Positions 22,473 through 33,377 of a stretch of 64,000 nt of DNA are shown piece after piece. Within the stretch, counting starts at the first letter, position 1. Every line of letters starts with the position of its first letter. Origin of the DNA: Trichodelitschia bisporula (lineage: Eukaryota > Ascomycota > Dothideomycetes > Phaeotrichales > Phaeotrichaceae); NCBI GenBank assembly GCA_010356995.1, contig ML996692.1, positions 879,933 through 943,932 of the forward strand. Direction: 5' to 3'. The translations under genes and the position numbers were made by a program. The notes under the pieces are model-generated. The model saw only the letters and a program-made list of their open reading frames with translations, ran no database searches and was not told the DNA's origin.

Positions 22473-24772
22473 TCTTCGGTAACAACAGGTTTAGGCTACA
22501 TGACCAGGCCGCGGTTATCAGAAGGCTAAAAGCAGTCGCGATTCTTGGTTTGTGAGTTCATGGAAGGCCATTGAAGGCGCTCGTCAGGATGATAGACTAT
22601 AGGTGTTCTTGTTCACGACTTCTTTTGTATGATACTCGTTATGAATTTACAGCGTTAGCAGTCTATGAAAAGATATTATGCCCACGATCCTGCGGCTCAG
22701 CAGCTTCTGGTAGAGATGCCGGAAGGTGGTACGTCACCTAACCTCGGACGTGCTGTTTACCGGTCTGGGAAGACCAGACCCGCTTTCAATGCGCTCGCCT
22801 AGCATACAATGACGACGGACCATATCTTCGACCGATTCAACTGGTGACAGCACGCCTGGCTGTCCCAGATGCTACATGGAGAGGTCAGAATTTGGCCTTC
22901 CATGGCTTCAGAGTGGTATATGTTCAATGCCGCCGCTTTGCGACAAGCTCTGACGATTCATGTCCAAGGTGATATTCGGGCTCAACTCATCCTACCATGT
23001 CATATTTAAGGTGATCGCTACCGTGTACATACAGGCAACCACATATAGACAAAGAAGATAAAAGAAAAGCGTGAGCAGTGTCCGAAATACGCAACGTCCA
23101 CTATGATCCCAGCAGCAATGTGGGAAGCCGGAGACCAGTTAAGAAGTCTAAGGAGAGATGGCAGGCTATCGTTACTTGCCCTATCTAGACAGAAGTGGTA
23201 TGAGTGACAAGACTTCTCGGCTCAGAGTTGGCGGATTTGTTTAGTGTTCTTGATGCGATGTGGATCGTGCCCCGCTAAGCGGAACGATCTACGGATTAAT
23301 GTGTCATCCTTACCATAGAGTGGATATTTAGTGCTACGGAGCGGCCGACCACGGAATTCGGCTCGAGGACGAAGACCTGCAGGCTGCTGCTTTCGATATA
23401 TTCCACCTCAAATCCGATCGCGTGATCATGTGATGTCGTGATGGAACAGTGTGTGAGCTTCGGCTCAAATTATGCTCCTTTGTTTCACTAGTAGAGAATG
23501 GTGACTGCATGTAGTCTCCTATCGATCCCAGCGGTGAGGCGGGAACTTATGCTGCAAAGTACGACCCAGACGCGGAATGTCTAGACTATTCTTTGTGAAG
23601 AAGTTCAAGTGCTGTTCAGGGAGGCGTACGAGAATTAAGCGGCGCGTTGCGTCCCTCACAATTTTCGAGAAACCCTTGCGATGGTCATCTGCTCTTAGGC
23701 TCGACTGCGAAGATCAGCCTGCAGCTATCAAGGCGTCCATGAGGAGATACGGATTACTATCGTCACCCTAACCCAGCCGTCAGATTGCCCGTCGACTGAT
23801 ATCTCAGAGACTCTTCGCAAAGGCAGGCAATTCGTGTCCAAGTGCAAACACCCGGCAGACGCTCGGCAGTCATCAAAGAGTCGCAGCAGCCGACAAAGTC
23901 ACATCGGCGGGGCGCTCAGTCAACACGACCGGTCAAAGAAATTCTCGTGTCGTCGTTGTACTGCAGTACCGCGTCGGGCAGCGTGCGGCCCCTGCATATC
24001 GGAACCAAGCCGACTCGGGCCCCCTTTTCGTTGGTCCCCTGCGCCAAATCTGCCGGACATCCTGGGCGATGGCTATTTTCGGGAATAATGTCGAGACGTT
24101 CCCGTATCTGTGGCTTGCGGGGGCCGAGAACATGATGAGGGGCGTGCGAACATTATCACAGTTTTAAGCACAGTGCCGGTAGTTTTAGAGTACAACAGAA
24201 CGACTCAGTATGTCGATGGATATGTGCTCGGACTCCTCGACGGTCAATCGTTCCTGACGCTCACAGTAGCACCGAGTAGAATTGGCCTTCCCAATCTTGC
24301 CTCAATGCTCCCTTTCCCCACCATCGATGAACCTGCGCCTCAAGCTGAGATTAAACTCCCGCGCCATGACAGCCTCAGCCTCGTGGGTGGCTGTTAAAGT
24401 CTGCAAACAACGGCCACCAGCTGAGAGGCTGAGATGGGGAATTACCGCATTGCGTCTAGTCGCCGACCCACTCCCAAACGCCCCACACCCCACGGACCCC
24501 TCAGCCCAACTGGCCTAATCTGACGGACCCCTCGTCACGGGCCGTGCAATGCCTGCAAACCCACGTCGGAGGTCTGGTCAGCGGGATGGGCTTCGAATGC
24601 TGCGGCGGAGTGAGCTTTATTTCTCGTTATAAGAATCCGCCTTTCCCCGGTCTGCGGCGATATTCCTACTCCTACAACTCCAACTACATACGAATCTTCG
24701 GTCTTTTTACACACTCTCTTTAACTAACTTATCGCCTACGGGTTTAATCGATCGAACACCTTCACCTCCACA
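22473..24772. other. No gene recognised (2.3 kb)
   Basis: The stretch is somewhat more AT-rich than its surroundings between about 22.5 and 23.6 kb. Only short frames occur. The last 150 bases are the PLAC8 gene promoter and leader. Confidence 0.5.
24628..24633 (+). promoter_or_regulatory. TATA-like element of the PLAC8 gene
   Basis: TATAAG lies about 140 bases upstream of the PLAC8 ATG and is followed by a CT/CA-rich leader ending CACAATG. Spacing and context fit a fungal core promoter. Confidence 0.35.
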
Positions 24773-25279
24773 ATGTCTGCTCAACAGGAATGGCACGCGT
24801 CTGGCGCCGACTGCTGCTCGCCCCTGGGAACTTGTACGTTCCTCCCCGGCACTGATCTCTGATGCCCAGCTAACGAATCCTCAGGCTGCATGTCGTGGTT
24901 CCTCCCCTGCGTCGTCTACGGCCGTGTCCACCACCGGATGCACAAAGACAGCCAGCTGCAGAACTGGAGCATGTTCAACGGCGACTGCTTCGGGTACTAC
25001 GCTCTCACGTGCTGCGGCTTCCAGTGGATCCTGCAAATGATGCAGCGCGGCGAGCTGCGCCAGAAGTACGGGCTGAAGGGCTCTGGTGCGTCTCATCTAC
25101 CTTCGATTACTGCGTATCCCCTAACGACGATAGGGTGCACTGACTGCCTTTGCGCGTGCTGCTGCACTCCTTGCGATCTGGCGCAGCAGGATAAGGAGGC
25201 TGAGTTCCGTGAGAATGAGAAGGCGGGCCTCATCAATGTGCAGCCGAATAAGATGGACAACATGCAGTATGGGTCGTGA
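24773..25279 (+). CDS. PLAC8 family Cys-rich protein
   Basis: Three exons (24773-24833, 24885-25085, 25134-25279) give 135 residues. Intron 1 is 51 nt (GTACGT..CAG) and intron 2 is 48 nt (GTGCGT..TAG). Both are multiples of three, but intron 1 contains a stop. The protein starts MSAQQEWHASGADCCSPLGT and has the PLAC8 hallmarks: a CCMSWFLPCVVYGRVHHR block followed by CTDCLCACCCTPCDLAQQ near residues 92-109. PLAC8 proteins are small Cys-rich membrane-associated proteins. Plant and yeast-like relatives influence cell size and metal or calcium handling, but the role in moulds is unclear. The hydrophobic middle (GYYALTCCGFQWILQMM) may sit in a membrane. The gene converges with the SDR gene. Confidence 0.88.
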
Positions 25280-25566
25280 GCGGGACATGTTAGTCCGGCT
25301 GGAGGGGGATATACATCCATGCGTACGATTGTTTTCAAGGGGGTCTTCTTTTACTTTCCAGGGCTGATGTACGGACTGACGGGCGTATTTACGGAGGAGC
25401 TGAATGATACCACTGTCGCGGCGGCGGGGGGACAGGTTCGCTGCGCGGAATTTGCTATCTACCGATTCCCTTCCCTGCGTTCCTTCCCGTGAACCCACCG
25501 TCGCCCTTTCCCTCCCCAATCGCCTCAAAGCCGTACGTCCCACCCCCTCCATTCCCCGAACATGAC

Positions 25567-26431
25567 CTACGCCAAACTCCTCCCTCCATCAACATCCAAA
25601 CACACGCCCGTCAAAAACGACGCCTCCTCGCTCGCCAGATAACACGCTGCATTCGCAACATCAGCGGGGCGCGCCATGCGTCCCGCCGGTATATTCGCGG
25701 ACAATGCAGCGCGGCCCTCGGGCGTGTCGGTACCGCCTTGGATGACGGTCCTGCGCCATTAGCATCAACCCTCATCGTAAGCCCGCGAGCCCACACTCAC
25801 AACATATTCGTCTCCGCAATCACCGGCTGAATGCAATTATACCGGATCCCAAACGGCGCCATCTCAGCCGCCAGCCCGCGTGTCGTCTGCTCCATCAGCA
25901 CCTTCCCTCCATCACTCACGCCGTGAGACCTACCGCCGTAACCGCCCCCTTACTCGCCGCATACCACACGAGATTCGGCCTCGGCCGCGGCGCACTGATA
26001 CTACTGATATTCACCACGATCCCCCCGCCTCCCCTCTCTTTCCAATACGGCACCAGCACCTTAGCTGAATGATACAGCGGCTTGACATTCACATCCCACA
26101 GTCTATCCACCACCTTCTCCTCCACATCCAGGCTGCTCATGGCCGGGTACACGATCCCCGCGTTATTGACTAGCACATCGACGCTGCCCCACTTTTGGAC
26201 GCAGGTCTCGAGCGCGCGGCTCCAGTCCGCGGGTTTAGTGACATCGCCTTCGAAGGCTAGACCGAGGGCATTGGGTAGTGAACTAGCTACGGCGGAAGCG
26301 GAAGCAGAGTCGATATCCCAGACTAGGACGCGAGCACCTTCGGACGCGAATTTGGCGGCTATGCCCGCGCCGAAGCCGGTGCCGGCGCCGGTGACGATGG
26401 TGACTTTGTTGGTGAGGCGGCCTGTGCTCAT
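25567..26431 (-). CDS. Short-chain dehydrogenase/reductase (SDR)
   Basis: Exons 26431-25934, 25886-25801 and 25750-25567 (introns of 47 and 50 nt) give 255 residues, a normal length for a classical SDR. The cofactor loop TGAGTGFG is at about 15-22. The acidic Asp at the end of beta-2 (VWDID) suggests NAD(H) preference, which is inference. NNAG is at about 90 and the active-site Ser in NISSIS. The catalytic Tyr and Lys form WYAASKG. Splicing is needed: the first exon alone runs into a stop just after the catalytic helix. The introns restore [20 protein letters not shown] and the C-terminal [19 protein letters not shown] and [15 protein letters not shown]. The substrate is unknown. Confidence 0.9.
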
Positions 26432-26873
26432 GGTTGTAGACTGTAAGATGAAGTCGGAGGGGAGTTAGCTATGCGGCGGGTTCAAAGCGATACTTCGGCG
26501 GTTAAATGCGATATATGGCTGGACGCGGGGATGTGTCGCGCGCCGGGTATGGGAATGGTTTGCCGGACCTGGCCCCGCATCTCTTTACGGGTTGGACGCA
26601 CTGTCCCCCTGAGGAGAGATGAGGGGCTGATCGACGGGCTGATTGTGCGGGGTATGGTGCTCGACGCGGCCCAGACGTGAGGGGTGATACCCGTTCTGGG
26701 CATTGCGGGGGAGGATGTCATCACCGGCCCAAGGGGCCGCTCCGCGCGCAGGGACGGAGGCAATGTCAGGCTTGACTATCCCGTATTCATGCTACATCCA
26801 ACGCTCGTAAACCATAAAACCGCCCAAAAGCTCGTCCTCAACGCCCTGCTCCAATCGCGCTTCAACGCCTACT
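26432..26873. other. Intergenic between SDR and PDK-type kinase
   Basis: This is the promoter side of the SDR gene and the 3' flank of the kinase gene. No further feature was seen. Confidence 0.5.
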
Positions 26874-28332
26874 CTAATCCACCCTCCCCACGCCCCTCAA
26901 GCTAAGATAAACATCCGTCCCCCAACCCCAAAGACTCTGCACCGCAATCCCACCGCCAAAATACTCCGCATACGCCCTGCCCAGCGGGAGCCCGTACCCC
27001 AAGCCAGCGAGTGAACTCCCACCGCCCGCGCCCGAAATCGCATTCAACGCGTCGTCGCCATCACCACCGCCACGCCCACCCAGCGTCTCGCTCGCCTGGC
27101 TCTCATTGAACGTCGTGAAGCTGTAGTCCCAGATGCGCCCGTAGTTCTCGGGCGCAATGCCCCCGCCCCTATCGCGGATGCGGATCGTCACGCCGGGCGT
27201 CTCGCGCTCGAGCGGGCGGATTGCGTCGCCGTGCTCGTGCAGGTGCGACTCTGGCGACATGCTCGCGAGGTCGAGATTGCCCTGGTCGAGGTGGGTGACG
27301 ACGGAGTCGCGCCCGCCTGTCTCGGGGGCTTCGGGTAAGGGCGCGATGGTGATTTCAACGGGTTCGCGCTCGGCGCCTTTTTCGATGACGGCGCGGAAGG
27401 CGTTTTTCAAGAGCTCGGTTATGATGTATTCGAGGTGGACGGGGATGTGCGCGAAGGTGTAGTCCGGCTCGCCGGCGATGGTGACGCGTGGCCGAACGCC
27501 ATATTTGAATTCGCAGATGTCGCCGACGACGGATTCGCAGTGGCGAATTATGGAGGCGGGGCGGAGGTCGGTGTCTATTACGCCAATGTAGGAGGAGCTG
27601 TGGTGTTCAAGGACAGTGGGCGTGTGTTGGCTTCCCGAGGAGTCGGAGGAGCTAGAGTCGGAGAGCTCGTGGTGGGGTTGCGACGAGAAGTGCAGCGCGA
27701 TATGCTGCTCGGCGATAAGGCGGGTGCCGATGCGGGCGCGCAGGTGCTCGTCGAGGAAGCGCGTGACCTCCTTGGGACTGATGTACTTGCGGGCCTCGAG
27801 GAAGCCGCGGGCGAGGATGGAAATGGTGTTGTTGTGCGTCTGGACGAGGTCGGCCATGCACTCGGTGAACTTGATCTCATCCTCGAGCGAGTTGATCTCG
27901 CGCTCGGCCCACGGCAGCAGCGTGCCCAGTGAGTGCATATAGTTGCTGTGGATCTTGGAGATGTGCGGATTGGTCACGACGATGAAGGGCAGGTTGCGCA
28001 GGGACTGGATGCGGTGTGCGAGGCGCGCGGGCAGGATGGACAGGGTGAAGTTTGCGGAGCTGAAGAGCGCCGACGACGAGATTGGGGGGCGGCCATGTCT
28101 GGACTGTCAGATATGCGCGAGGGGAGCTACGAGAGACGTACTTGATCAGGTCAGCCAGCGTCAGAGGGTGCAGCGGCTTCGCAGCGAGTTCGGTGAGGAC
28201 TTCGTCGGTGACGGGCGCCTTGGTGAGTGACGACGAGCGCTCGGAGAAGGATCTTGCGAAGGGGACATTATGGAGCCACGGTGGGCGCAGACACAGTGAT
28301 TGTATGGTCACTGGCCTTGGGATGCGTGCCAT
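26874..28332 (-). CDS. Mitochondrial PDK/BCKDK-type protein kinase
   Basis: Two exons, 28332-28142 and 28098-26874, flank a 43-nt intron (GTACGT..CAG) and give 471 residues. The Arg/Ser-rich N-terminus (MARIPRPVTIQSLCLRPPW) looks like a mitochondrial presequence. The family inhibits pyruvate or branched-chain 2-oxoacid dehydrogenase by phosphorylating the E1 alpha subunit, using a GHKL-type ATP site rather than a classical kinase fold. Visible motifs are the helical-domain THNNTISILARG, the N-box EYIITELLKNAFRAVIE, the G1 box IRIRDRGGGIAPENYGRIWD and the G2 box GLGYGLPLGRAYAEYFGG. A Gly/Ser/Asp-rich insert of about 30 residues lies in the ATP lid between the G boxes, and Ser-rich low complexity lies near residue 220. 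I cannot decide between the yeast Pkp1 and Pkp2 lineages. Confidence 0.9.
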
Positions 28333-28927
28333 GATCTAGCATCATGGTGGAGGGGAATTGTAGTGCGAAGGACGGAGGTGAGCGTGAGGGCAGAAAAGCA
28401 AAGGCCTCCAAGACAGCGGTATCCCAGGCGAGGCGCTTCCCTGCAGCTTGCGTCGTGCAGATGCGGGAGAGGCACAGAGCCAGATAATAATGGGAGGGCA
28501 GGTGGAAAAGAAACCCAATTCACGAGATCAAGCGCAGATGCCGAGCTGTCTTGTGCTTTTTGAAGCTTCAGTACGGTAAATCGGGTTTGACCTCAACGCG
28601 TCCGGTGAAGTCATCGAACTAACCGCGGCCCCGGATCAAGGGCCGCCGACCAGCTTTACCGGGGCCCCACCAGGTGTGCGGCTCCGCATGTGCGAATCGC
28701 AACCGCGGGGTGACGATGCTGCAGGGCACGGCAACTACATAGTGGAGCAGAATAGGGGGAACGCACGATGGACATCACATGTGGTTTAATTGCTTCTGGC
28801 TCACGTCTTCATCGGCGTATCTCAACTGATATCGGCCCAGACCCATGCTCCATGCCCCAGGCACCAACCACCCCACCACCCCGCACTCGACGCTCTCGCG
28901 ATGCACCATCAAGCCACCCATCTTAGC
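28333..28927. other. Intergenic, nothing recognised
   Basis: This is the promoter region of the kinase gene and the 3' flank of the I9 inhibitor gene. I found no further coding or RNA feature. Confidence 0.5.
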
Positions 28928-29341
28928 CTACTGCGTCGAAACCGTCTGGTCTGCCTCAACGGTATATTGATCGTTGGTGGACAGCGTGTGCACCTTGTCC
29001 TCGGGGAACTCGACTCTGCGTGCCGTCAGCGCTCCGGATTACCATTACGTAGCAATGTCCATACTGGATGCTCTTGATCAGCTTCGACTCGTGCACAATC
29101 TTGCCGCCTTGGTCGATGGCCGTCTTCTTAGCGCTGAAGGCGACATTAACACCTGCTACACAAACGATGTGTCTTCGTAAAAGACCGTGAGAAGTCTGAA
29201 GCTTACTTCTCCAGCTCGCCGGGGCTTGCACCCTCCTTGAGCGTGATCTGTAATCCTCATTAGCCCCCTCATGTAGAGCGCGGCTGGACACGAGGTCCAA
29301 GCCAGGCAGACATCACGCACCATAACAGTGTTGCCAGGCAT
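28928..29341 (-). CDS. I9 proteinase inhibitor (Pbi2-like)
   Basis: Four short exons (29341-29321, 29247-29207, 29133-29065, 29015-28928) separated by introns of 73, 73 and 49 nt encode 72 residues. The spliced protein starts MPGNTVM, followed by ITLKEGASPGELENAKK. It then has AIDQGGKIVHESKLIKSIQ and VEFPEDKVHTLSTNDQYTVE, and ends STQ. This is the free-standing inhibitor I9 (subtilisin propeptide-like) domain, as in yeast Pbi2/IB2, which inhibits vacuolar proteinase B and supports vacuole fusion. The first coding exon is only 21 nt, which is why simple frame searches miss the gene. All junctions use GT..AG and restore the family pattern. The leader ends CTTTTAAACATG on the minus strand. Confidence 0.88.
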
Positions 29342-29951
29342 GTTTAAAAGGTTGAAAGTAGTTGTTCAAAGTGTAGTTGGAGCTGTGTATGAGAGAAGTG
29401 CAATGTAGTTGTATCAAAGGAAATCTTGAAGTCAGACCTTCCCTCTTTAAACCCCTCTCTCGCCCTTACCCCATCGCAAGGCAGTGCACGCGCCCACTCT
29501 TCCTGGCCGATGACGTGCCTGTCCGCTTCAGGAAGGCTAGAACCGGCTCCGCCCGACGCGATGCGGGCTCCGCCCTCCGCCTCAATGCCCAAGGCCTGCC
29601 GGAGAGACATCCATGCCCCGCCTCCCCACTTTGCGCGGCCACTAAGCATTTAAGGGGACGAGGCCGCCGTCAGACTGACTTGGAGATGATCAGTACGGTG
29701 CAAGGTGCCGGATGGTACAACAGGTCTCTTATATTAGTTGCGGCGTATTCCAGCGAGATAATTAGGTCTATGTTCTCTCGGGGCCGTTGAATCGGGTATC
29801 TCATAACAGCAGTCCGCCTCGCCTCCAAAACAGCAAACTTCCCTTCGCCTGAACCAAGGCCAACTCCTCCCTAGCCGTATCCAAACTCCCGATCCAAGCT
29901 GTACAAGGAAAGATTAAATGATAGTGACGATAGTGCACGAAACGCGAGAAA
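29342..29951. other. Intergenic, I9 promoter side
   Basis: On the minus strand this holds the CA-rich leader of the I9 inhibitor and a TTTAAA element about 100 bases upstream of its start. The rest is the 3' flank of the coiled-coil gene. No other gene was recognised. Confidence 0.5.
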
Positions 29952-32324
29952 CTAGGCCGCAGATGGCCCTTCCGCAAGTGACTCCCTCAGCGCGTCTTCA
30001 TTCAACACCGTGGCCTGCACTTGCGAAGGAGCCGGCGGCGGCGGAAGAAATCCAAAAATCGGTCCGGGCTGGTTGACGCCAGGAGAACGGAGTTTGAAAG
30101 GTGAAGGCGCAGGAGCTTGCGCCTTAGACGCGGCATGTCGGGACGTCGCGGGACCCTCCTCGTCCTCCTCCATGATCGACGAGCCTGAAGCAATGCTCCG
30201 CGCCAGCCGGCCTCCCACCGTGGCATCCGATCCAGGCGTCGATGACCCCTCGTCGTCCTGCAAGCGAGGGGCAGCCGAGTGACCCCACTTGTTCCACACC
30301 CAGCCACCAACTATCTGACCGAGCTGGCCGAAGCTTTGCCTTTTCTGCAGGCCTCCTGACTGGCGTCGCTGGTTGGCTGCGAGGTTGGAAAGATATGAGC
30401 TACCTGAGCGGCGCGAAAGAGCTGATGGTAAAATGGCCGTGGCATTTGCATCGCTCAATGAAGCAAGAGACGTCCCCGTTGAAGGAGCAGCCGGGTTGAC
30501 GTATAGCCGCTGACCGACGAAGCGTTGTGAGGGCCGGGATTGTAGAGTATGAATGTCCATTCCGGAGATAGATATTAAGCTTTCGTGGGACGCTGTCCGT
30601 CGCAGAGAGGGTATGAAGGCTTGGGGATCATGGTCGTGTTCGTCGCTGTGTCGAGAGGAATGCAAGGACGCTTCAAGATCCTCGTTTTCTTCGAGGATGG
30701 TGGAATGGCCTGCCTGCCACAAGTCCTGATCCAGCGAAGAAGGTTCTCGCCAAGGGCCCTTGCCCTTGCTGCTTCGGGCACCAGACGGCTGCGCCATCAC
30801 GACTGAGCTGCCAGACGCCGAACGCGACCCTCCATCGAGGTACAATCGCGGAACGGAGTCTCGCTGCGCATGGCCGAGGATCCGCGGAGACATTGTGGCA
30901 TTGCTTTCCGGGCTGGTGGGACGTGAAAAGTCCGTACCGCTGTCTCCGAATGCGCGATCGAAGATGGACTCGGTGCGTGGAGAGCTCGGGAGTGATGAAG
31001 AGCTGGTGAATCCGGTCTGGTTGGATTGCATAGACCAGCGATGCGGCCTATGTGGAAGAGAGGCTGAGGTCTCGGAAAGAATGGTGTTGATAGACATAGA
31101 GGACTGCGGTCGGGTGATCGATACGGACGGACGAGGAGTGTGCGAACCAGAGGGGGCGACGAAATGACCTGACGTGAGGCTGGTGCGCTTCTTGCGCGGC
31201 CGCCGTGCGGTTTGACGGCTGCTAGATGCGTCGCCACGAGCCGGCGCGTGATAGTGGTGGTGTACATGCAGCTCTTTGGCGCCTAACTCGACATTCAAGT
31301 TCGTCGGCTGGGTAACCGGAGACCGCTGTCCTTCGGGGCCGTCAAACATCTCCTGTCGTAGTGTCTCCACCTCATCATTAGAGCGATTCAGCATCTCGCG
31401 CAGCTCCAAGATACCGAGCTGGAGGTTGGCGTTGTCCTGCAGTATATCCTTAACAAAGTGGGACACCACATTTCCACCGCTCTCCGCCGGCAGCGTCCGG
31501 CTTCTGGCGGCCGACTTAAGGCGATCGGCAGCAGACTCCAGTTCCAGCTCAACGGCGTGTCTCCTACGCATGCGCTCGACGATTTCCTCGTGATTGGTGC
31601 GTTCGTCCGAAGCCTCGCGCTCGATCTGATCAAGCTGGCACTGGAGATTGTATATGGTGCGTTCGGCCTGCTGCCACTTGGAAACCGCCGCCCTCTCCTC
31701 GTCACGCGTCATCTCTAGCGATGAGTGTAGTAATGCCTCCTCTTCTTCTAGCCGCGCCAGCTGCGACTGCAGCATCTCGACGCGTGAGGCAAGCCCATTG
31801 AGTCGGGCGACCTCCAGCTCCGTCGCACGCAGCGCACCCGTCAGCGCCTGGACCGAAGACTCTGAGTCGACGGCAGCAGCATTGAGCAACTCAAGGTGTT
31901 CGAGCAGCTTGCGGTTCTCGCGGATCATATTCGCATTCTTCGCTTCGAGGTCGTGTTTCTCGTGCTCGAGGGCTTCCATTTTCATGAGGAGTTGGCGGCG
32001 ATCGCGTTCGACGTCGGCAACATAACTCTCATGCCGTGCCAGCAAAGCCTGCACCGCAAAAGTGAGTGACATGTTCAAGTGGGGGATGCGCAGTGCAGAA
32101 TGCGATCGGACTGGATTAGGAAGGAAAGTGGGGACTCGCTAATGGGGCAAGGGAAGGGCAGATGCGCATACCTGACCTAGTTCAGCGGCAGTCTGAGCAT
32201 TGCGCTCTGTTTCGCGCAGAAGCTTGCAGGAGTGGGCGAGGAATGCGCAGTCGGAACTTTGGCAGCAACAACGAGGAATGTGTTGGATCGCGTGTTGATT
32301 CTGCGCGTCTGCGGGGTCATGCAT
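29952..32324 (-). CDS. Large coiled-coil protein, function unknown
   Basis: Two exons, 32324-32172 and 32048-29952, flank a 123-nt intron (GTATGC..CAG) and give 749 residues. The first exon carries a Cys/His patch (IPRCCCQSSDCAFLAHSCK) and ends AAELGQ, which joins to ALLARHESYVADVERDR. Residues from about 50 to 270 form near-continuous heptad coiled coil, broken once near 205. Next comes a basic, Ser-rich region with a curious ELHVHHHYHAP motif, then a long disordered Ser/Pro/Gly tail. Near the C-terminus there is a short conserved-looking segment, FGQLGQIVGGWVWNKWGH. From memory, fungal homologues with the same Cys patch plus coiled coil exist without an agreed name. The architecture would suit a cytoskeletal or spindle-pole scaffold, but that is only a guess. 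Confidence 0.82.
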
Positions 32325-33377
32325 GAGGACTGTTACCTCGGGAGTGATAGCGTAGTAGGGTAATCAGGTTTGGTTTGACGATAAGGATGAATCATAGCAA
32401 GAAGAAAAGAAGGACAAATTCACAGTTTAAAGAGCAGGTGAAGAAGGATGAGAAGAGTGAATGGGGAGGGAGGCGATAGATGCGACTGAAGGTTTATTGG
32501 ATGTTCGGAGTAGGTACGGTATGAACTGGGTTCCTACATAATGTATAGTGGCACAGACGTGGAGCCAGCAGAACAAGGGCGAAAAGCAGGTCCCAGCCTG
32601 TGAGCTGTGGGGACAAGATGTTAGTGGGGGGGCCTGTTTATTGTTCTAGGGGGGAGGGGGGTGGGGGGTGGGGGAAGCTGTGAGAGGGGGGATTCGGGTA
32701 TGGGGGGCAGAGGAAGAGGGAGGCGGGGAAACAGAAGTGAACGCGAATGAAGATTCGCTGTTCCTTCTTTCCTTCATCCCCAGCCACCTTACTTTTTTCT
32801 CTATCGCACGAAGCGTATGTTGCCGTGGTTGCATTTGGGGAGACTTCAAGTCTCCACAGCCAACCAGTAAAGTCTATCTCTTTCCTCATGACGATAGGGC
32901 ATAAAGACGGGCGACGATGGGCTAGAGTAACGTCATGCATCCGAACAAGGAATGTGGCTCATGGCTCTTTGCGGTGCCGTCACATGCTCTGGTATTTCTG
33001 CGGTGTTTCCTCAATGGGACCTTTGCCGTTTCAGGCAACCCACAAGTGGTCCAGAATTGAGATTGAAAAAATCCATGATCCATGGTCCTTGAATCCAGAT
33101 GAATCCATGAACCATTCATGACGTGCAGTGCCCTTGCTCTTTGCTTAAGGTTAGTCACTTCTGTTTCGACTGATGGCCGACCTCACGTCTTCCTCGCCAT
33201 GCCTCCTCCCCACACTCGTGGCGCTCTCCACTCTCCACTTTTCACAGCATGAGCATACCCGTAAAGGTAATTGGAGCAAAGACTCTGGATTGAAGATCGG
33301 ATCTGCTGTAGCACTACCTAAACCTCAAACATACCGTCTGATACCTCCTGCCAGTGAGCCCTTCCGAACTCTCTCCC
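32325..33377. other. Promoter region of the coiled-coil gene
   Basis: The stretch includes a dense G-run tract on the plus strand at 32649-32674, followed by more G-runs to about 32708. It lies about 330 bases upstream of the coiled-coil gene start. No coding gene is visible between it and the end of the Clr2-like gene. Confidence 0.5.
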
